64,000 nt of DNA from Blastocystis hominis (Eukaryota; Sar; Bigyra; Opalinata; Blastocystidae), in assembly GCF_000151665.1 (NCBI RefSeq), contig NW_013171865.1, positions 464,001 to 528,000 on the forward strand, written 5' to 3'. Below, in pieces: positions 61,359 through 64,000 of the stretch (its first letter is position 1; each line of letters begins with the position of its first letter). The notes under the pieces were generated by a model. That model was not told where the DNA came from, searched no databases, and worked only from the letters and a program-made list of their open reading frames with translations. Both the position numbers and the translations under genes were made by a program.

Positions 61359-62917
61359 TCAAAATTCCAACGGCCGAATCGCAAAGAACTGGTCCACGAC
61401 CTCCTGCGTCACGTTCTTTCTCCGCTCCTGGAACTCTCCGATCAGCGTCTGCAATTCCTTTATCAGAATCTTCTTGACTTCCCCGGTGAGCATCTTTCCG
61501 CTCGCATACTCCGCCTTGATGCGCATCAGCTCCTCCTCGTCCTCCAGGAAATACTCCAGATACTGATACGGAATATCCTTCGCCAGATCGGCTCCCAATC
61601 TCCGCTGCTCCTCCTCCGTCTCCCTTCCTCCGCTCACCGCGTACTTGTTAATCTACCGCTCACCTCTCCCCTCATTCTCTCCCACCTTGTTCTTAATCTG
61701 ATTCGCCGTGTCCGTCACGTAGATGCACGTGTTCTGGGTCGACGCGCTCATCTTCGTCCCCAGCCCCGTCAGCGACGGGATGAATTTGCTGTGGATCAGC
61801 GCCGGTTTGAACTCCTTCAGACGCACCGCCACGTCGCGCGTCATGCGGAAGTACGGGTCCTGGTCGATCGCGCACGGGATCAGACAGCGGAGCTTCGACG
61901 AGCACAGAACCCGCGGGAAAGACGACGAAAACGACGGCGCCGCTTGAATCGCGGGGAAGGCTTGCTGGCCGATGTTGGAGTCGTCGGAGAAGCCGAAGAT
62001 GGCACGTGCCTGGGTGAGAGAACCGCGGGAATGGTACGGTGTTGACGGTGACGCACTTCTGAATGCGGACGATGTTGGGGTACATCTCGCCGATGTAGCG
62101 CATGTCGTTGAAGATGAAGGTCTGGATGGGACAGAAAAAAAAGGAAATACGAGCTTGGGGTCGAATCCGCAGGCAATGATGTCCTTCGCGTTGTCGATGC
62201 ACATCTGCCGACACTCGTCGAGCGTGAGCTTCTTCCACAGGAACTTCTCGTCGTCGGTCAGCTGGATCACCAGGGGGCAGTGGAACACGTCCTGCAGCCA
62301 CTTGGTGAAGAAGAAGGGGATCAGATGCCCGAGATGCAGACTTCCCGAAGAGGGGCCTCTTCCCGTGTAGAGATAGAATTTCTCTCCCTTCTCGTACGCG
62401 TCGAGAATCAAATTCAGGTCTCTGAAGAGATTACGAATAAAAAAGACATCGATGAGTACCTGTGCGAGAAGAACAGTCCACGACGCAGCCAACGGTGAAC
62501 AGGCTTCCCAGTCACCTTTTCGAAACGATCAATCAGTTCCTAAACCATCACCCACTCATCTAACCACTACTTGAGAAATCGGAGAGGAACCGAACGTGCG
62601 GATCAGCTTGGCATAGTCCACTCCATCATCGCCCGCTTCCACACTCCAGGGATTCACATCCTGCTCCTAACAGTCAAAACGGGTAGCAGAAAAGGCACCT
62701 TCTTCTCCTTTGGTGTCGATTCGGCAGAAGCAGCAACGTCGTTAGCCACAGGCTCCTTCATACTCTCCGTTTTCTCTACTTCCTTCTTGGCCACCTTCTC
62801 CTTATTCGTCTGCTTCGGTTGGTTTGCTTGCTTGGGTGCCGCGGGCGCCTTCGCAACCAATTTCACAGAATTCGTCTGGATATAGTCCATAACACGTTGT
62901 TTCAAGTCGCTCTCCAT
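61359..62917 (-). CDS. WARS1: Cytosolic tryptophanyl-tRNA synthetase
   Basis: ATG at 62917 ([16 protein letters not shown]); an in-frame ATG at 62956 is an alternative. A Lys/Ala/Pro-rich linker precedes the class I core: [56 protein letters not shown] (HIGH-type HLGH), [53 protein letters not shown] and [12 protein letters not shown] (KMSKS type). The C-terminal helices end AIRPLEF. This is the eukaryotic/archaeal form. Introns of about 30-36 nt lie between most of these blocks. TGA at 61359-61361. Confidence 0.95.
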
Positions 62918-63036
62918 GTTTATTGCGTGGGTGTTCGACTCAGCGAAGCCGTTCAATGTTATTTCTGCTCTGGAGTCGTGAGTGGCAGAAAAAGCACTAT
63001 TTTTGGAACTCTTGGAGTTGACTCGATTTTAGCTTC

Positions 63037-63293
63037 ATGCCACCTCCAACAACGTTGGCATCCCGTCTCAAATACGCTAGCGTGATCGTAGTGCCCGCTT
63101 TGATTTTGGGAGGTTTTTGGTTTTCTCGAGTGGATTCCGCGTAGGCGCGATCTGGTACACCTCCTACGGAACGGAAGAGCGTAGACAGCGCTACAAGGCA
63201 CATCAAGAAGAGTGGGAGCGCGAATCCCGCAAGAAGCGCCTGGAAAAACGCCGCAAAGCCGAATCGGACAGCCATTCTACTCCTTCCGATTAG
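63037..63293 (+). CDS. Small single-pass membrane protein
   Basis: ATG at 63037: MPPPTTLASRLKYASVIVVPALILGG. After a 32-nt intron it continues AIWYTSYGTEERRQRYKAHQEEW and a charged helix (SRKKRLEKRRKAESDSH) to TAG at 63291-63293. A single N-terminal hydrophobic segment followed by a charged coil of about 45 residues recalls small organelle inner-membrane assembly factors such as PET117, but there is no firm match. Product unknown. Confidence 0.6.
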
Positions 63294-63328
63294 AATCAAA
63301 CATCTGCTTATTTTTTCTTTATTTATTT

Positions 63329-63336
63329 AACAAACA
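63329..63336 (-). terminator. Poly(A) octamer of the fidgetin-like gene
   Basis: Perfect minus-strand TGTTTGTT. The 4-nt rule puts cleavage after TG of the encoded TGA, which the tail completes to TGA. Confidence 0.8.
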
Positions 63337-63339
63337 CGT

Positions 63340-64000
63340 TCACGCGACTCCAGCGCTTCCCAAGCTTCCAAACTTTTCGTTCCATTGCTTATACCCATCC
63401 AGGTCATCTTGCCCCACACTGGCTCGGACCTGTCCGAACGCATATTCAAAGTCCTCCATGTTGATAGGCCGCAGATTCGACAGCTACCTCGCAGCGTCCC
63501 CTCATCCCTACATTCATCCCTGCGATGCCTCCTCGCTTGCTCACATCCCGAATCGGTCCCATCGCCGCTTCCCTACACAGATTATGGATATCGGCACACG
63601 AATATCCCTCGCTCCGCTCGACCAAGACATCAATCTGCGCATCATCGATCTGGTTCTCGTTCTTCTTCAGCAAAATCCCAAACAGCGCTTTCCGCGTCTC
63701 CTCGTCCGGCAGCGGGATGTACAGCCGCTTCACGAACCGTCTCCGCGCCGCCTCGTCGAGATCCTGCGGCCGATTGGTCGCTCCGATGACCAAAATCGAG
63801 GCTTTTTCGGCCGATGAAACCCCGTCCAGCTGCACGAGAAACTCCGTTTTGAGACGACGCGTCCCTTCCAGATCGTCCTCTCTACCCATCACCTTCCACG
63901 TTTCCACGTTTCCACCTTCGCATGCCGAGCAGCGAGTCGATTTCGTCGATAAAGATCACCGACGGCTACACATGAGTTCCCCGCGGGAGGGCCACCGCTT
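63340..64000 (-). CDS. Fidgetin-like/spastin-type AAA ATPase, 5' part outside window
   Basis: The visible part begins within the ATPase core: SVIFIDEIDSLLGMR (Walker B), REDDLEGTRRLKTEFLVQLDG, ILVIGATNRPQDLDEAARRRFVKRLYIPLPDEETRKALF (arginine fingers and sensor 1), and the small domain YSCADIHNLCREAAMGPIRD. The C-terminus is the Vps4/fidgetin type: MEDFEYAFGQVRASVGQDDLDGYKQWNEKFG. This family includes microtubule severing (spastin, katanin) and FIGNL1 in recombination; the C-terminus favours FIGNL1. Introns of 30-34 nt are clear. TGA at 63340-63342. The gene is cut by the window edge, not by mutation. Confidence 0.88.

Noticed and set aside
63037..63293. PET117 cytochrome oxidase assembly factor
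   Set aside because: Only the size and anchor-plus-coil layout agree. The sequence is not convincing and this organism is expected to lack complex IV.

Overview
This is eukaryotic nuclear DNA, and I read it as the gut stramenopile Blastocystis. Three sequence features point there. Genes are packed almost end to end. They are cut by many tiny GT-AG introns, mostly 28-36 nt, and removing these restores conserved protein families. Gene 3' ends carry the octamer TGTTTGTT, the known Blastocystis poly(A)-site signal, and several genes have no encoded stop codon before it, so poly(A) addition must complete the stop (a mechanism already described in this genus). I modelled splice junctions by hand; they are unverified by RNA.

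Layout. 0.4-7.8 kb: a WH1/proline-rich protein (-) divergent from a CYFIP/Sra-1 WAVE-complex subunit (+). 7.9-13.3 kb: a type II membrane glycosyltransferase-like protein (-), an Arb2-FYVE-AGC kinase fusion (+) and a small membrane-anchored protein. 13.5-23.1 kb: PWP1, an organelle helical-repeat protein, ERV46, a coiled-coil protein, FTCD and tRNA-Ile. 23.2-27.9 kb: Nup133-like, ribosomal protein eL28 and a CIR_N-domain protein. 27.9-29.6 kb: an AT-rich gene-poor gap with a decayed MORN/LRR gene. 29.6-41.1 kb: MAP2K, AMPK beta, a TBC RabGAP, a PDZ protein, PNKP, LSM2, cactin and two unrecognised genes. 41.2-53.0 kb: BOP1, an unrecognised helical protein, V-ATPase C, BAR-SH3, eL14 and a Pumilio protein. 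53.2-64 kb: two small genes, clathrin heavy chain, thioredoxin-UBA-PUB, TrpRS, a small membrane protein and a fidgetin-like AAA ATPase running off the window.

Most genes are housekeeping: ribosome biogenesis (PWP1, BOP1, eL14, eL28), RNA processing (LSM2, cactin, PUF, CIR_N), vesicle traffic (clathrin, ERV46, TBC, BAR-SH3, V-ATPase), actin control (CYFIP, WH1) and signalling (AGC kinase, MAP2K, AMPK beta).

The most interesting signal is four introns with minor (U12-type) spliceosome character inside otherwise ordinary genes (MAP2K, BOP1, PNKP and the coiled-coil gene). They begin ATATC(C/T), carry a CTTAA(C/T) branch-like motif near the 3' end and terminate in AC or AG. In each case no GT-AG intron I could find restores the frame, and the AT-AC/AT-AG intron does. 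The second strong pattern is geometric: in at least ten genes the predicted cleavage point, exactly 4 nt upstream of TGTTTGTT or a variant, leaves T, TA or TG at the start of a codon, so the tail itself makes the stop.
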